Shown: positions 35,328 to 44,520 of the stretch, piece after piece
Layout of the letters: every line of letters starts with the position of its first letter
How positions within the stretch are numbered: the stretch's first letter is position 1
Assembly: GCF_037646345.1 (NCBI RefSeq)
Contig: NZ_JBBEWR010000011.1
Span: 107,066-171,065, forward strand
Source: Ascidiimonas aurantiaca
GTDB lineage: Bacteria > Bacteroidota > Bacteroidia > Flavobacteriales > Flavobacteriaceae
Length of the DNA: 64,000 nt
Direction: 5' to 3'
Notes under the pieces: model-generated
Seen by the model: only the letters and a program-made list of their open reading frames with translations
What the model was told of the DNA's origin: nothing
The model's database searches: none
Made by a program: the position numbers and the translations under genes

Positions 35328-35631
35328 TGACTACCGGAGCCAATGTTTTACTAAGTGAACAATTTGAACACAAGATCCTCAAAACACTCAAGGTTATTAA
35401 TTAATTTCTATAGCCTTTATGAACAACCACTACTGTTTTGTCTAACAAATGAGTCAACTTACTCTCCAAACATACACGGCTTTCTCATCATTTTTAACAC
35501 CTTGCCAATGCTGCACAAAACGGTGTTGTTAATAAAAATGTGAAGAATAGAAGTAACCCCAATGTTAAATCAATCAAAAAAAGAGTGAATTTTATTCCTG
35601 GTTTTTGACAACAACTCTAATCAAAATTTTT
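35170..35631. other. Region between HIT gene and nrdB
   Basis: 462 bases. The first 370 or so hold the possible decayed frame described at 35148. From 35543 to 35631 I see nothing beyond AT-rich leader sequence; no clear TAnnTTTG promoter for nrdB was found. Confidence 0.5.
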
Positions 35632-36906
35632 ATGGTTATCTCATATATCACTAAAAGGGATTTTAGCACAAAACCCTTTGAACTCGCCAAAATTACCAAT
35701 GCAATCATGAAAGCTATGACTGCGGTAGAACACGGGCACATACACGATGCTGAAAATATTGCAAATAACGTTCACAACGCATTGCTGGCACGTAAGAAAC
35801 AAGATGCAAATTATATACCCACTGTAGAAGAAGTACAGGACATGGTAGAAAATAAGCTTATGGAGAGTGAGTTTCACGATGTGGCAAAAGCCTACATTAT
35901 TTACCGAAACAAACAAGCCCAGAGCCGGCAAACCAATATTTTTGAAAAACGCATCAATCTCAAACCCTATGAATATCCGCAACTGTACGAATACGTTCCG
36001 GCGATAAGGCATTCATACTGGATACACACAGAGTTTAACTTCACCAGTGATATTCAGGATTTCAGATCGAGGCTCACCCCGGTAGAGCAAAACGCCATAA
36101 AGAATACCATGCTGGCCATTTCACAAATAGAAGTAGCTGTTAAAACGTTTTGGGGTGATATTTATCACAGAATGCCCAAACCGGAAATTGGGTCAGTGGG
36201 TGCTACCTTTGCCGAAAGTGAAGTAAGGCATCATGATGCCTACTCCCATTTACTGGAAATTTTAGGTTTAAATAAAGAATTTGAGACCTTAAAGAAAAAA
36301 CCGGTTATTATGAGACGGGTGCAATATCTCGAAACTGCACTTAAAAATGCAAAAAGCGATGACAACCGGGAATATGCAGAGTCCATATTATTATTCTCGC
36401 TCTTCATCGAGCATGTATCCCTTTTTTCCCAATTCCTTATCATCATGGCGTTCAACAAATATAAGAACATGTTAAAAGGAATTTCCAATGTAGTAGAGGC
36501 CACTTCTAAGGAAGAACAAATACATGGCGATTTTGGTATTGATGTTATCAATATTATTAAAAAAGAGCATCCCGATTGGTTTGACAGTGCCTACCAAGTA
36601 ATGATCCAGCAAATCTGCAAAGAAGCATATGAGTCGGAAAGTAAAATAGTAGATTGGATATTTGAAGCCGGTGAACTTGATTTTCTTCCTAAAGCGGTAG
36701 TCAATGAATTTATTAAAAACCGCTTCAACAATTCCCTTGAGAGTATTGGCATTGCCAAAATATTTGAAATAGACCAGGAATTGCTGGCACAAACCGAATG
36801 GTTTGACGATGAGATCATTGGTACCAAACACGGTGATTTCTTCGTAAAACGCTCCATTAATTACAGTAAAAGAACACAAAGTATAACCAGTGACGACCTT
36901 TTTTAG
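35632..36906 (+). CDS. nrdB: Class I ribonucleotide reductase radical subunit with N-terminal ATP-cone
   Basis: 424 residues from the ATG at 35632; a TTG at 35605 is less likely. Residues 1-95 are a complete ATP-cone (YITKRDFSTKPFELAKITNA, then IPTVEEVQDMVENKLM and VAKAYIIYRNKQ), normally found on NrdA. The diiron/dimanganese domain follows: TEFNF region, then ESEVRHHDAYSHLL (E197, H200, radical-site Tyr204 retained), IEHVSLFSQF, and EEQIHGDFG as the second ExxH. The NrdB ATP-cone type was described for the flavobacterium Leeuwenhoekiella blandensis, where dATP drives NrdB oligomers. It pairs with NrdA 4 bases downstream. Confidence 0.92.
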   Translation: MVISYITKRDFSTKPFELAKITNAIMKAMTAVEHGHIHDAENIANNVHNALLARKKQDANYIPTVEEVQDMVENKLMESEFHDVAKAYIIYRNKQAQSRQTNIFEKRINLKPYEYPQLYEYVPAIRHSYWIHTEFNFTSDIQDFRSRLTPVEQNAIKNTMLAISQIEVAVKTFWGDIYHRMPKPEIGSVGATFAESEVRHHDAYSHLLEILGLNKEFETLKKKPVIMRRVQYLETALKNAKSDDNREYAESILLFSLFIEHVSLFSQFLIIMAFNKYKNMLKGISNVVEATSKEEQIHGDFGIDVINIIKKEHPDWFDSAYQVMIQQICKEAYESESKIVDWIFEAGELDFLPKAVVNEFIKNRFNNSLESIGIAKIFEIDQELLAQTEWFDDEIIGTKHGDFFVKRSINYSKRTQSITSDDLF

Positions 36907-36910
36907 ATCT

Positions 36911-38698
36911 ATGAAAAAAACGATAATTTCAACTCCCGCAAACACAGAAAAAACAACTGCTGCCCAGAATCTTATCACAGCCCGAAAAGAAGCCCTGGAA
37001 AACACCAATACTACAAGTGAAAAAGCATTTCCGTGGCTCAATGAATACAGCCGTAAATTCCTGGCTTCCGGATACCTCACAGAAGGTACAGAGCCGGAAG
37101 AGCGTATTCTTGAAATCGCACAAAGAGCTGAACAGCTTTTACAGATACCGGGATATGCCCAAAAATTTTATAACTATATGTCTGAGGGTTTTTACTCTCT
37201 TGCCTCTCCCGTATGGTCTAATTTTGGGAAACAACGCGGACTGCCTATTAGTTGTTTCGGATCACATATAGATGATGATATGGGGAATATTCTCTACACC
37301 CAGTCGGAAGTAGGTATGATGTCTAAACTGGGTGGAGGTACTTCAGGCTATTTCGGGAAAATACGCCACCGGGGAGCTCCTGTAAAAAATAACGGAGAGG
37401 CATCTGGTGCTGTGCATATCATGCAACTGTTCGAATCAATGGTAGATGTGGTAAGTCAGGGCTCTGTGAGAAGAGGCCGCTTCTCTCCATATCTCCCAAT
37501 AGATCACCCGGATATTATGGAGTTCTTAGAGATCGGTACCGAAGGGAACCCCATACAGCAGCTTACACATGGAGTAACTGTAAGTAATGAGTGGATGGAG
37601 CAAATGATCGAAGGTGATGTGGAAAAACGAACAGTTTGGGCAAAAGTACTGCAAAGCAGAGGAGAAATGGGATACCCGTATATTTTCTTTTCTGATAACG
37701 CCAACAACGGCACTGTAGATGCTTACAAAGACAAAGATCACCGTATTTATGCCAGTAACCTGTGTACGGAGATCATGCTCCCTTCAAATAATGACTGGTC
37801 CTTTGTATGTGTATTGTCTAGTATTAACCTCCTGCATTATGATAAATGGAAAAATACGGATGCCGTAGAGACTATGGTATATTTTCTGGATGCCGTGATC
37901 ACTGAATTTATTGAAAAACTGGAAGTGTATCGCGATTCGCCGCTTCGTGATGACCGGCAGACTTTTTTATTTATGGAGCGTGCGTACAATTTTGCCAAAG
38001 AAAACCGTGCATTAGGCCTGGGTGTGCTGGGCTGGCATTCCCTTTTACAATCTAAAATGACACCGTTTGACAGCCAGGAGGCCTTTAATCTCAATAACGA
38101 GATCTTTAAAACCATAAAAGAACGATCGTATAAGGCATCGGCTGAACTGGCAGAACGTTTTGGAGAGCCGGAAGTACTAAAAGGGTATGGCAGGCGAAAC
38201 GCAACCCTGAATGCGATTGCACCTACTACGTCATCAGCATTTATTTTAGGGCAGGTATCTCAGGGCATTGAACCTATCTGGTCCAATGTATATGTAAAAG
38301 ACATTGCCAAGCTCAAAACCACTATTAAAAATCCTTTTTTACAACAACTGCTAAAAGAAAAGTCTCAGGACACTCCGGAAGTCTGGAAAAGTATTCGTGA
38401 TCAAGATGGTTCTGTACAGCATTTGGATTTCCTTAGTGAAGAAGAAAAAGCGGTGTTCAAAACCTATTCAGAGATCAACCAACTGGATATTGTTTATCAG
38501 GCAGCCGCCAGACAGACTTATATTGATCAGGGACAATCAGTTAACATTATTGTACATCCTGATATGCCTACAAAAGATATTAATAAGATTCACGTTACTG
38601 CCTGGAAAATGGGATTAAAATCATTGTATTATCAGCACAGTATGAATGCTGCACAAAAATTCAGGCAACAAAAAGCATGTACCAGTTGTGAAGCTTAA
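36911..38698 (+). CDS. nrdA: Class I ribonucleotide reductase catalytic subunit, no ATP-cone
   Basis: 595 residues from MKKTIISTPANTEKT at 36911. The chain goes almost directly into the ten-stranded barrel (PWLNEYSRKFLASGYL), so the usual N-terminal ATP-cone is missing, matching its presence on NrdB. Key residues: first active-site Cys in PISCFGSH, the GGGTSGYFGKIR substrate/specificity loop, SNLCTEIMLP (Asn, radical Cys and Glu), and PTTSSAFILGQVSQGIEP. The C-terminal CTSCEA is the swinging redox pair. It reduces ribonucleoside diphosphates. A strong terminator follows. Confidence 0.93.
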   Translation: MKKTIISTPANTEKTTAAQNLITARKEALENTNTTSEKAFPWLNEYSRKFLASGYLTEGTEPEERILEIAQRAEQLLQIPGYAQKFYNYMSEGFYSLASPVWSNFGKQRGLPISCFGSHIDDDMGNILYTQSEVGMMSKLGGGTSGYFGKIRHRGAPVKNNGEASGAVHIMQLFESMVDVVSQGSVRRGRFSPYLPIDHPDIMEFLEIGTEGNPIQQLTHGVTVSNEWMEQMIEGDVEKRTVWAKVLQSRGEMGYPYIFFSDNANNGTVDAYKDKDHRIYASNLCTEIMLPSNNDWSFVCVLSSINLLHYDKWKNTDAVETMVYFLDAVITEFIEKLEVYRDSPLRDDRQTFLFMERAYNFAKENRALGLGVLGWHSLLQSKMTPFDSQEAFNLNNEIFKTIKERSYKASAELAERFGEPEVLKGYGRRNATLNAIAPTTSSAFILGQVSQGIEPIWSNVYVKDIAKLKTTIKNPFLQQLLKEKSQDTPEVWKSIRDQDGSVQHLDFLSEEEKAVFKTYSEINQLDIVYQAAARQTYIDQGQSVNIIVHPDMPTKDINKIHVTAWKMGLKSLYYQHSMNAAQKFRQQKACTSCEA

Positions 38699-38741
38699 TG
38701 CTTAATACCATCACGGGCAGTATTAAAAGTTCAGATAGTGC

Positions 38742-38785
38742 AACCCTTTGCCAAAGTGCCTTACCGCTCTGGCAAAGGGTTTTTT
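38742..38785 (+). terminator. Terminator of nrdBA
   Basis: A 12-bp perfect stem, AACCCTTTGCCA (38742-38753) with its complement at 38770-38781, followed by a T-run. Confidence 0.92.
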
Positions 38786-38988
38786 AAATACCTTTCGGAA
38801 AAAATAACCAAAGATCTATGTTCTTATCATTTTATTTCAAGCACATTTCCAGAAGTAGAAAAACCGTTGGGAGATAATAAAGTATTTCTTATTTTTTTTT
38901 ACTCTTTAACAATAAATTTCCCAGATCGGTTGTATTTTTCTCTAAAATATCAAAATACTGATAGTCCATTCATAGAATAACAAAACAC

Positions 38989-39990
38989 ATGAAAAAAATA
39001 CTGTTTATATTACTGTCAACACTTAGTATTTCCTGTACTCAGAAACCTGAACCCCAATTTTCACTAAGTGGCACTACAAAAGGGATCGAAGACGGCACTA
39101 TGTTATATTTATACAATTCACTGACCAAAGAAAATATGGATTCTGCAGGTATTCATAACAATATCTTTACTTTTAATACCGTCCTGCCCGAATCTCCTTT
39201 ACGGGTCATCTTAAAAACGAAAGATTATTCGCATTATCGATTTCTATGGCTGGAAAACCGGCCTATGACTTTTGATGCCGGTGCTACAAACTTCAGAGAG
39301 GCTCAGGTTACCGGTTCTTTATCTGAGGAATTGAGCCAAAGTTTAAAGGGAGAAACAGATACACTCCCCGAAGAGGAAGTGGCAAAAAAGGAGATCAAAT
39401 TTGTGAGAACCCACCCCAACAGTATCGTAAGTGCCAATATACTTTCTGTATATGCCACAACCTGGGGTAAAGAAAAAACCCTGGAACTGTTTGCTCAGTT
39501 TTCAACTGAGAACAAAAACTCAGTGTATGGAAAAAAGATTGAAAATTATATTGAGTTAATGGCAGAACCCGATATAGGAGAAAAGTTTGTAGATTTTGCT
39601 ATGGCTGATGTGGAGGGGAATCCTAAAAAATTATCGGATGTTAAAGGAAAAGTAATTCTCCTGGAGTTCTGGGCCTCCTGGTGTGCTCCCTGTAGAAAGG
39701 AGAATCCTAACCTCGTAGAAACTTATAACAGATTCCACCCCAAAGGGTTTGAGATATTTGCGGTTTCTCTGGATGAAGAACCGGAGAATTGGTTAAAAGC
39801 TATTGAAAAAGACGCACTTACCTGGCATCATGTAAGTGACTTACTGGGTAGCGACAATGAAGCAGGCCTGATATATGGCGTTAACGGCATACCAGATAAT
39901 TTCCTGATAAATGAACAGGGGGTCATTATCGATAGAAATTTACGAGGCGAAGCGCTTAACAAAAAACTGGAAGAACTGCTGGAACTTTAA
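38989..39990 (+). CDS. TlpA-like thiol-disulfide lipoprotein with DUF4369-type N-terminus
   Basis: 333 residues. The signal peptide ends with the lipobox LSISC (Cys16). Residues 22-110 look like the DUF4369 domain frequent in Bacteroidetes (FSLSGTTKGIEDGTMLYLYN; PLRVILKTKDYSHYRFLWLE). The thioredoxin-like domain from about 195 has LLEFWASWCAPCRKENP with the CAPC redox pair, and cis-Pro GIPDNFLI. It probably acts in the periplasm on disulfides or cytochrome assembly, possibly attached to the outer or inner membrane. It stands alone after the nrd terminator. Confidence 0.88.
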   Translation: MKKILFILLSTLSISCTQKPEPQFSLSGTTKGIEDGTMLYLYNSLTKENMDSAGIHNNIFTFNTVLPESPLRVILKTKDYSHYRFLWLENRPMTFDAGATNFREAQVTGSLSEELSQSLKGETDTLPEEEVAKKEIKFVRTHPNSIVSANILSVYATTWGKEKTLELFAQFSTENKNSVYGKKIENYIELMAEPDIGEKFVDFAMADVEGNPKKLSDVKGKVILLEFWASWCAPCRKENPNLVETYNRFHPKGFEIFAVSLDEEPENWLKAIEKDALTWHHVSDLLGSDNEAGLIYGVNGIPDNFLINEQGVIIDRNLRGEALNKKLEELLEL

Positions 39991-40055
39991 AAGGGCTTAC
40001 TGAGAGAGGTATTCTATTTTTTTGGTGATCACTAATAGCTCAAAGTAACTTTACT

Positions 40056-40844
40056 TTAATCGGTCCATAAAAAACCGGCAGCATAGGTTTTGGCCTGTCC
40101 GCCAATGCGCACTCTGTCGTTTTGATCTTCACAATACAGTTCGCCGCCACGTTCTGAAATTTGGCGGGCCCTAAGCTGTTTCTTTTTTAATCTTTTCGCC
40201 CAATACGGAATAAGAGAGCAATGTGCCGAACCGGTAACCGGATCTTCTAAAATGGAGGCCTGTGGGGTAAAAAACCGGGATACAAAATCACAATCGTTCC
40301 CTTTAGCTGTGACAATAACACCACCCGGAGCCAGGTTTATCTGGTCAAATACATGCCGGTTAATGGTAATATTTTGTACTTCCTGTTCGGAATCATAGAC
40401 TAGTACATAATCCCTGGCTTTTAGGACTTCTGCCGGAGGTGTGCTTAACGATTTTTGTATTACTTCGGGTAATTCTGAAACAACAGGCCTGCGTGAAGGG
40501 AAGTTCAGGTAGTAAAAACCTTTTTTAACAGAAACGGTGAGATCACCACTTAAGGATTCAAAAACTACAGTATCACCGGGATGACCGAGAATAGATTTTA
40601 AACAATGTGCAGTGGCAAGAGTGGCGTGTCCGCATAAATCTATTTCAATGTCCGGAGTAAACCATCGCAAATGTATTTTATCTCCATTATTTACAAAAAA
40701 GGCGGTCTCAGCTACTGCATTTTCCTTCGCTATTTTTAGTAGCAGATCGTCCGGCAACCATTTTTCCAAAGGAATTACACAAGCGGGGTTTCCCCCAAAA
40801 ACGGTATCGGTAAATGCGTCTATCTGGTAAAGTGGTAACTTCAT
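40056..40844 (-). CDS. PhzF-family isomerase-like protein
   Basis: 262 residues. The family start is LYQIDAFTDTVFGGNPACV; the catalytic Glu is in NAVAETAFFV at about 45, and IDLCGHATLATAH and EDPVTGSAHCSLIPYWA are the two half-site signatures with the conserved Gly-Ser-Ala. PhzF proteins are diaminopimelate-epimerase-fold isomerases, most without known substrate. It follows dinB by 42 bases on the same strand. Confidence 0.88.
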   Translation of the reverse strand: MKLPLYQIDAFTDTVFGGNPACVIPLEKWLPDDLLLKIAKENAVAETAFFVNNGDKIHLRWFTPDIEIDLCGHATLATAHCLKSILGHPGDTVVFESLSGDLTVSVKKGFYYLNFPSRRPVVSELPEVIQKSLSTPPAEVLKARDYVLVYDSEQEVQNITINRHVFDQINLAPGGVIVTAKGNDCDFVSRFFTPQASILEDPVTGSAHCSLIPYWAKRLKKKQLRARQISERGGELYCEDQNDRVRIGGQAKTYAAGFLWTD

Positions 40845-40886
40845 TTTTTTCAGTATATTTTGTGGCAGCTAAGGTACACCGGTTTT

Positions 40887-41390
40887 TTAATCCTTCATAC
40901 TGTTTCGGGAGACCTCTTCTGAGGTCAATCCAAATATGGGTGGGGTTTGAGTGTCTATAATACCTAAATAAATATACAATTGTCCCCTGTGATGAATTTT
41001 ATGCTCTAACATGGCCCGTAGCCATTTCCAAACGGATATTTCAATCCCTGCGGGGGTTTTGCACTTTTTTACCAGGTCCGGATCAGGTATCCGTGCGAAT
41101 ATGGCTCTGGACTCCTGATATAACTGATGGTAATATCCTGCTACATTTTCCAGTCCGTTGGCATATTCAGTTCCACAGCCCACATATCTGCTTCTTTTAA
41201 ACTGAACGTTCTCAGCAAACATATACCGTTCAAGGTTGGCCAGATGCCTTATAATATCTCCCATGGAAAATTTGCCTTTGCGATACGTCCATTCAATTTT
41301 ATCTTCCGGAATATAATCAAACAGTCTTTGCGTTCTATTCTTTACTTTATCATAATAACTCAAAAAGTGGTCTATACTGGTAATTTCCAT
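40887..41390 (-). CDS. DinB/DfsB-family four-helix protein
   Basis: 167 residues from MEITSIDHFLSYYDK at 41390; an earlier frame start is possible but reads as non-coding. The metal-binding histidines of the family are at MGDIIRHLANLERYMF (first His), and MLEHKIHHRGQLYIYLG (the HxxxHRGQ pair). DinB-like proteins often serve as thiol (bacillithiol/mycothiol) S-transferases or are of unknown function. Confidence 0.83.
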   Translation of the reverse strand: MEITSIDHFLSYYDKVKNRTQRLFDYIPEDKIEWTYRKGKFSMGDIIRHLANLERYMFAENVQFKRSRYVGCGTEYANGLENVAGYYHQLYQESRAIFARIPDPDLVKKCKTPAGIEISVWKWLRAMLEHKIHHRGQLYIYLGIIDTQTPPIFGLTSEEVSRNSMKD

Positions 41391-41545
41391 GTGTATGCAG
41401 TTTAGTGTTCCAACAGCGTGACTTCTGGATCTCTGTTGTACCGGTATCACAGTTTTAAATTTTTTAACAAACTAAAATTATAGCTTTAAGTTTTAAGGCT
41501 ATAAAAAAGTTGCCATGAAGACTTTTCATCAAAGAGTGTTACCTG

Positions 41546-42610
41546 CTATTTTTCGGTTCTTAAAATCGGGATTATATGTTTCAATAAAACATCAAATGGC
41601 AGTTTCCCTCTCCAGTTTCCAAAATTGCTACCGGTAAAGACAATTGCTGCACCGTAATCCTTTAGCACCATGATATATTGTCCGCCGTTTCCGGAGGCAA
41701 AAAGCAATTCTGTTTTAATGTTTTCATAGCTAAGTCTTTCGCGATACCAAAAGTAACCATAGGTAGCTGTAGAGTATTTCGCATTCTCTGTTCTGGCAAA
41801 GCGGCTAAATGACATTTCCACATCTGTTTGGCAATGGGTCGATTGGTCTATCCAGCTTTCACTAACTATCTGCTTACCCTGCCAATGCCCTTTATTTAAA
41901 ACCAACCTGGCGATTTTTAACATATCTATAGGTCTCATGAAAAACGAACCTGCAGCATAGCCATCACCATTTGGTTTTATGTACCATTTGTAGTTTGTTA
42001 TTTCAAGTGGCTCAAAAAGATACCTTCTGGCAAACTCCATAAGGGTCAAACCGCTTGTTCTTGAGATTATGATACCCATAAGTTCAGGTTCTACAGAGGT
42101 GTATGCCCAGTTCAAACAGGGATTGTGCCGAAGGGGGATATTTAAAATGTATTTCAGCCAATTGTCTGTTTCCCACATTTCAGATTCACAATCGGGCCCA
42201 ATACCAAAGAAACCCTCACAGGCCAGTCCTGACTTCATTTCCAAAAGATTTTTGACCGTTATCTTTCCTCTAGGGTCATTTTTCCATTCAGTGATAAATT
42301 TTTCTATTTCATCATCTACGGCAAACAACCCCCTGTCAATAGCTATACCAGCCAGCAGACTGGTAATTGATTTAAAGGAAGACCGTGTGTCATGAAGGCT
42401 GTCCCGGTCAAAACCATGAAAATATTCTTCGAAAATTATTTGATCATTTTGAGAAACAAGAACTCCGTCAATATTGGGATATTCCTGAGAAGAAATAGCC
42501 TTTTTCAATTTTTTTAATTCATTTTGGGCTGACTGCTGCCCTTTGCAATTAGCACTTAATAGCAAAAAAACTATGATAAATGAATATTTTATGATCATTC
42601 GGATACTCAT
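41546..42610 (-). CDS. Serine hydrolase, beta-lactamase class C-like lipoprotein
   Basis: 354 residues; translation may start at either MSIR or the internal MIIK 12 bases later. The signal peptide ends with LLLSANC (lipobox). The serine-hydrolase motifs are SFKS in TRSSFKSITSLLAGIA (SxxK with the nucleophilic Ser), YTSVEPE (YxS/N equivalent) and GNGGQYIMV (KTG position, here GNG). These fit esterase/D-aminopeptidase-like members rather than true beta-lactamases. The natural substrate is unknown. It lies downstream of the interrupted gene on the same strand. Confidence 0.83.
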   Translation of the reverse strand: MSIRMIIKYSFIIVFLLLSANCKGQQSAQNELKKLKKAISSQEYPNIDGVLVSQNDQIIFEEYFHGFDRDSLHDTRSSFKSITSLLAGIAIDRGLFAVDDEIEKFITEWKNDPRGKITVKNLLEMKSGLACEGFFGIGPDCESEMWETDNWLKYILNIPLRHNPCLNWAYTSVEPELMGIIISRTSGLTLMEFARRYLFEPLEITNYKWYIKPNGDGYAAGSFFMRPIDMLKIARLVLNKGHWQGKQIVSESWIDQSTHCQTDVEMSFSRFARTENAKYSTATYGYFWYRERLSYENIKTELLFASGNGGQYIMVLKDYGAAIVFTGSNFGNWRGKLPFDVLLKHIIPILRTEK

Positions 42611-43297
42611 ATTGGTACAAATATAAATTAATTGAGAGTTATATAGACTCCTGCAACCATTAACTACAAAGTTCTTAAAATGACCATGGGCTTTTCACGG
42701 GCGGTAAGCAGAAACAAGCAACTAAGGTATGATTCTTGTTTAAGTATCAATAGTATCTTTTTTCCAACTCTTCTATCTTTTTTTGTAATTCAAGAAATCT
42801 TGAATTTAGAGTTTTTAACGTGTCATTTTCTTTTTTAAGATTCTCGATCTCTTTCTGTTGTTGGATAGTGTACAGTGTCAGCTCCTCAATTTTTTTAAGG
42901 AGATTCATATCCATTTCAGCTTGCATTATCCCATTTTCTTCAAACTCTTTAGCAGATGGGATTTCCGGTAAATGGCCATTTTCTTTTATAAAGTTTTCCA
43001 ATTCTTTTATACTTCGCAGGTAATAGTTTTCTTTAAAAACATAATCAGGTGCTGGAATATTAAGATCTATTTTCACTTCTTCCGCATGAATATTTCCTTT
43101 CACTGTTAATTTCATATCCGGATTTGATGTTCCAATCCCAACATTTCCATTCTCATTTATCCTCAAAGAGGTTATAAAAGTACCATCGGCCTTCCTGGTC
43201 AAAAATGCAAATTTCGAGTTAGGATCTCCTACATTTTGAAAATAAAAAGTATTGTCACTTCTTTTGTGGTATAGAGTTGTGCCAAAGTCATATCCAT

Positions 43298-43301
43298 CAC
43301 C
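43298..43301. repeat. Target-site duplication (left), CACC
   Basis: Four bases CACC repeated at 44517-44520, directly flanking the terminal repeats of the IS. Confidence 0.7.
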
Positions 43302-43329
43302 TGTAAGTACCCCTTAATTAGATACGGTT
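43302..43329. repeat. IS terminal inverted repeat, left (IRR relative to transposase)
   Basis: TGTAAGTACCCC... pairs with the complement of the right end, TGTAAGTGTCCC..., with one gap and a few mismatches; both end in TACGGTT. The orfB stop codon lies inside this end. Confidence 0.8.
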
Positions 43330-44156
43330 GGGTTTGTACAATTTAGTTCATTTTTAGATATGGAAAAGCTAGCTTTTCCATAGTTAGTTAAAAAATCTTT
43401 GGGCGTTAGGTTTTGTAATGCTTCATGCGGTCTTTTTTCATTGTAGTGCTCTCTCCATTGGTCAGAGAGAATCCTTACTTGGCTCAGCGAATCGAACAGG
43501 TAGGCATTGAGTACCTCTTGACGATAGCTTCTGTTGAAACGCTCGATCAAGCTGTTTTGCACTGGCTTTCCTGGCTGAATGTATTTAATCTTTATATGAT
43601 TCTCTTTGCACCATATCTGGAAATTGGCAGAAGTGAATTCCGGTCCGTTATCTACCCGTATTGCTTCCGGTCTGCCCCGAAAAGCGACCAGCCGATCAAG
43701 TTCACGTATGAGTCTTCGAGACCCGATCGATACATCGATCACGTTCCAAAGAGCTTCCCGGTTGAAGTCATCCATTACGTTCAGCACTCTGAAGGTCTTT
43801 CCATAGCTCAATGAATCCTGCATGAAATCCATGCTCCAGACGATGTTCCTATCGATTGGCAAGGTCAAGGGCTCCTTTACCCGTTGGGGTATCCTTCGTT
43901 TACGTTTGCGCCTTACATTGAGCCTCATCTGTTTGTACACACGATAGACCCGTTTGTGGTTCCATAAGTGCCCTTGATGCCGGAGCATCCTGAACATTTT
44001 CCTGAACCCGTATGTGGGATGCTCTTGGGCCAACCGATCCAAAGCTTCGATAATTGCGCTGTCGTCCTTGCCCTTTGGCTTGTAATAATACACCGAACTG
44101 CTAAGGCAAAGTAAAAAACAGGCCACTCTTAGGCTCAGACGGTGTTCGCTTACCAA
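43314..44156 (-). CDS. IS3-family transposase OrfB, DDE integrase
   Basis: 280 residues counted from a TTG; probably made as an OrfAB fusion by -1 frameshifting. HTH_21 region: HPTYGFRKMFRMLR and NHKRVYRVYKQMRL. The catalytic triad lies in WSMDFMQD (D), RVDNGPEF (D) and NSLIERFNRSYR (E, followed by R), with the HxxLxxxTP-like EALQNLTPKDFL end. It cuts and joins IS ends, probably by a circular intermediate as known for IS3 elements. Confidence 0.93.
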   Translation of the reverse strand: MVSEHRLSLRVACFLLCLSSSVYYYKPKGKDDSAIIEALDRLAQEHPTYGFRKMFRMLRHQGHLWNHKRVYRVYKQMRLNVRRKRKRRIPQRVKEPLTLPIDRNIVWSMDFMQDSLSYGKTFRVLNVMDDFNREALWNVIDVSIGSRRLIRELDRLVAFRGRPEAIRVDNGPEFTSANFQIWCKENHIKIKYIQPGKPVQNSLIERFNRSYRQEVLNAYLFDSLSQVRILSDQWREHYNEKRPHEALQNLTPKDFLTNYGKASFSISKNELNCTNPTVSN

Positions 44157-44188
44157 ATAATCGGCCGAGGAGCGTTTATCGGCCGGCC

Positions 44189-44455
44189 CTAGAGCTTTTT
44201 TTCTATCAGATCCTTAAGCGCATAGTTTTGGTGGGCAAGCTCGGCGTACATCTGCTTGTAACGGCTCAGCTCACTTTCCATCTCTTTTAGCTTTTTGAGC
44301 TGCGAGGCGTCCATGCCCCCGTATTTGCCCTTCCAGTTATAGAAGGTGGCCGCACTGATGCCATGTTCCTTGCAGAGTTCCTTTATCGGAATGCCCGCTT
44401 CGTGTTGTTTGAGGATCTTGACCACTTGGGTCTCTGTGAATCGACTTCTTTTCAT
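44189..44455 (-). CDS. IS3-family transposase OrfA, helix-turn-helix
   Basis: 88 residues. The HTH_8 domain reads RFTETQVVKILKQHEAG and IKELCKEHGISAATFYNWKG, followed by a leucine-zipper-like helix (LKKLKEMESELSRYKQM). It binds the terminal repeats. The gene ends at TAG 44189, just after the slippery A7 run. Confidence 0.92.
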   Translation of the reverse strand: MKRSRFTETQVVKILKQHEAGIPIKELCKEHGISAATFYNWKGKYGGMDASQLKKLKEMESELSRYKQMYAELAHQNYALKDLIEKKL

Positions 44456-44487
44456 GTCCTTGAATTTACGGTTAATATTCTATTTTT

Positions 44488-44516
44488 AACCGTAGCTGTT
44501 TTTAGGGACACTTACA
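44488..44516. repeat. IS terminal inverted repeat, right
   Basis: 29 bases whose complement starts TGTAAGTGTCCC and matches the left end of the element. The first TAA read inside the element cuts off the host gene. Confidence 0.8.
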
Positions 44517-44520
44517 CACC
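44517..44520. repeat. Target-site duplication (right), CACC
   Basis: Second copy of the CACC flank; see the left copy at 43298. Confidence 0.7.

Larger units (their letters stand above)
43302..44516 (-). mobile_element. IS3-family insertion sequence, IS407-like
   Basis: 1215 bases, bounded by imperfect inverted repeats starting TGTAAGT (43302-43329 and 44488-44516) and a 4-bp CACC duplication. It holds orfA (44189-44455) and orfB (43314-44156) in a -1 frame relation. The A7 run at 44202-44196 (minus strand GAAAAAAAG) is a standard A-AAA-AAG slippery site; reading -1 there gives the joined sequence KKALGPADKRSSADYLVSEH. The 4-bp duplication and the ALGPADKR junction match the IS407 group. All catalytic residues and both ends look intact, so it may be active. 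Confidence 0.9.

Noticed and set aside
35490..35535. Inverted repeat (AACACC...GGTGTT) as terminator of the cassette or an NrdR box
   Set aside because: The stem is short with a loop of about 20 bases and no T-run, and it does not match the NrdR consensus.
36472..37080. 202-codon minus-strand frame over the nrdB-nrdA junction
   Set aside because: Both plus-strand genes have full catalytic motifs; the antisense product is Phe/Ile-rich without domain.
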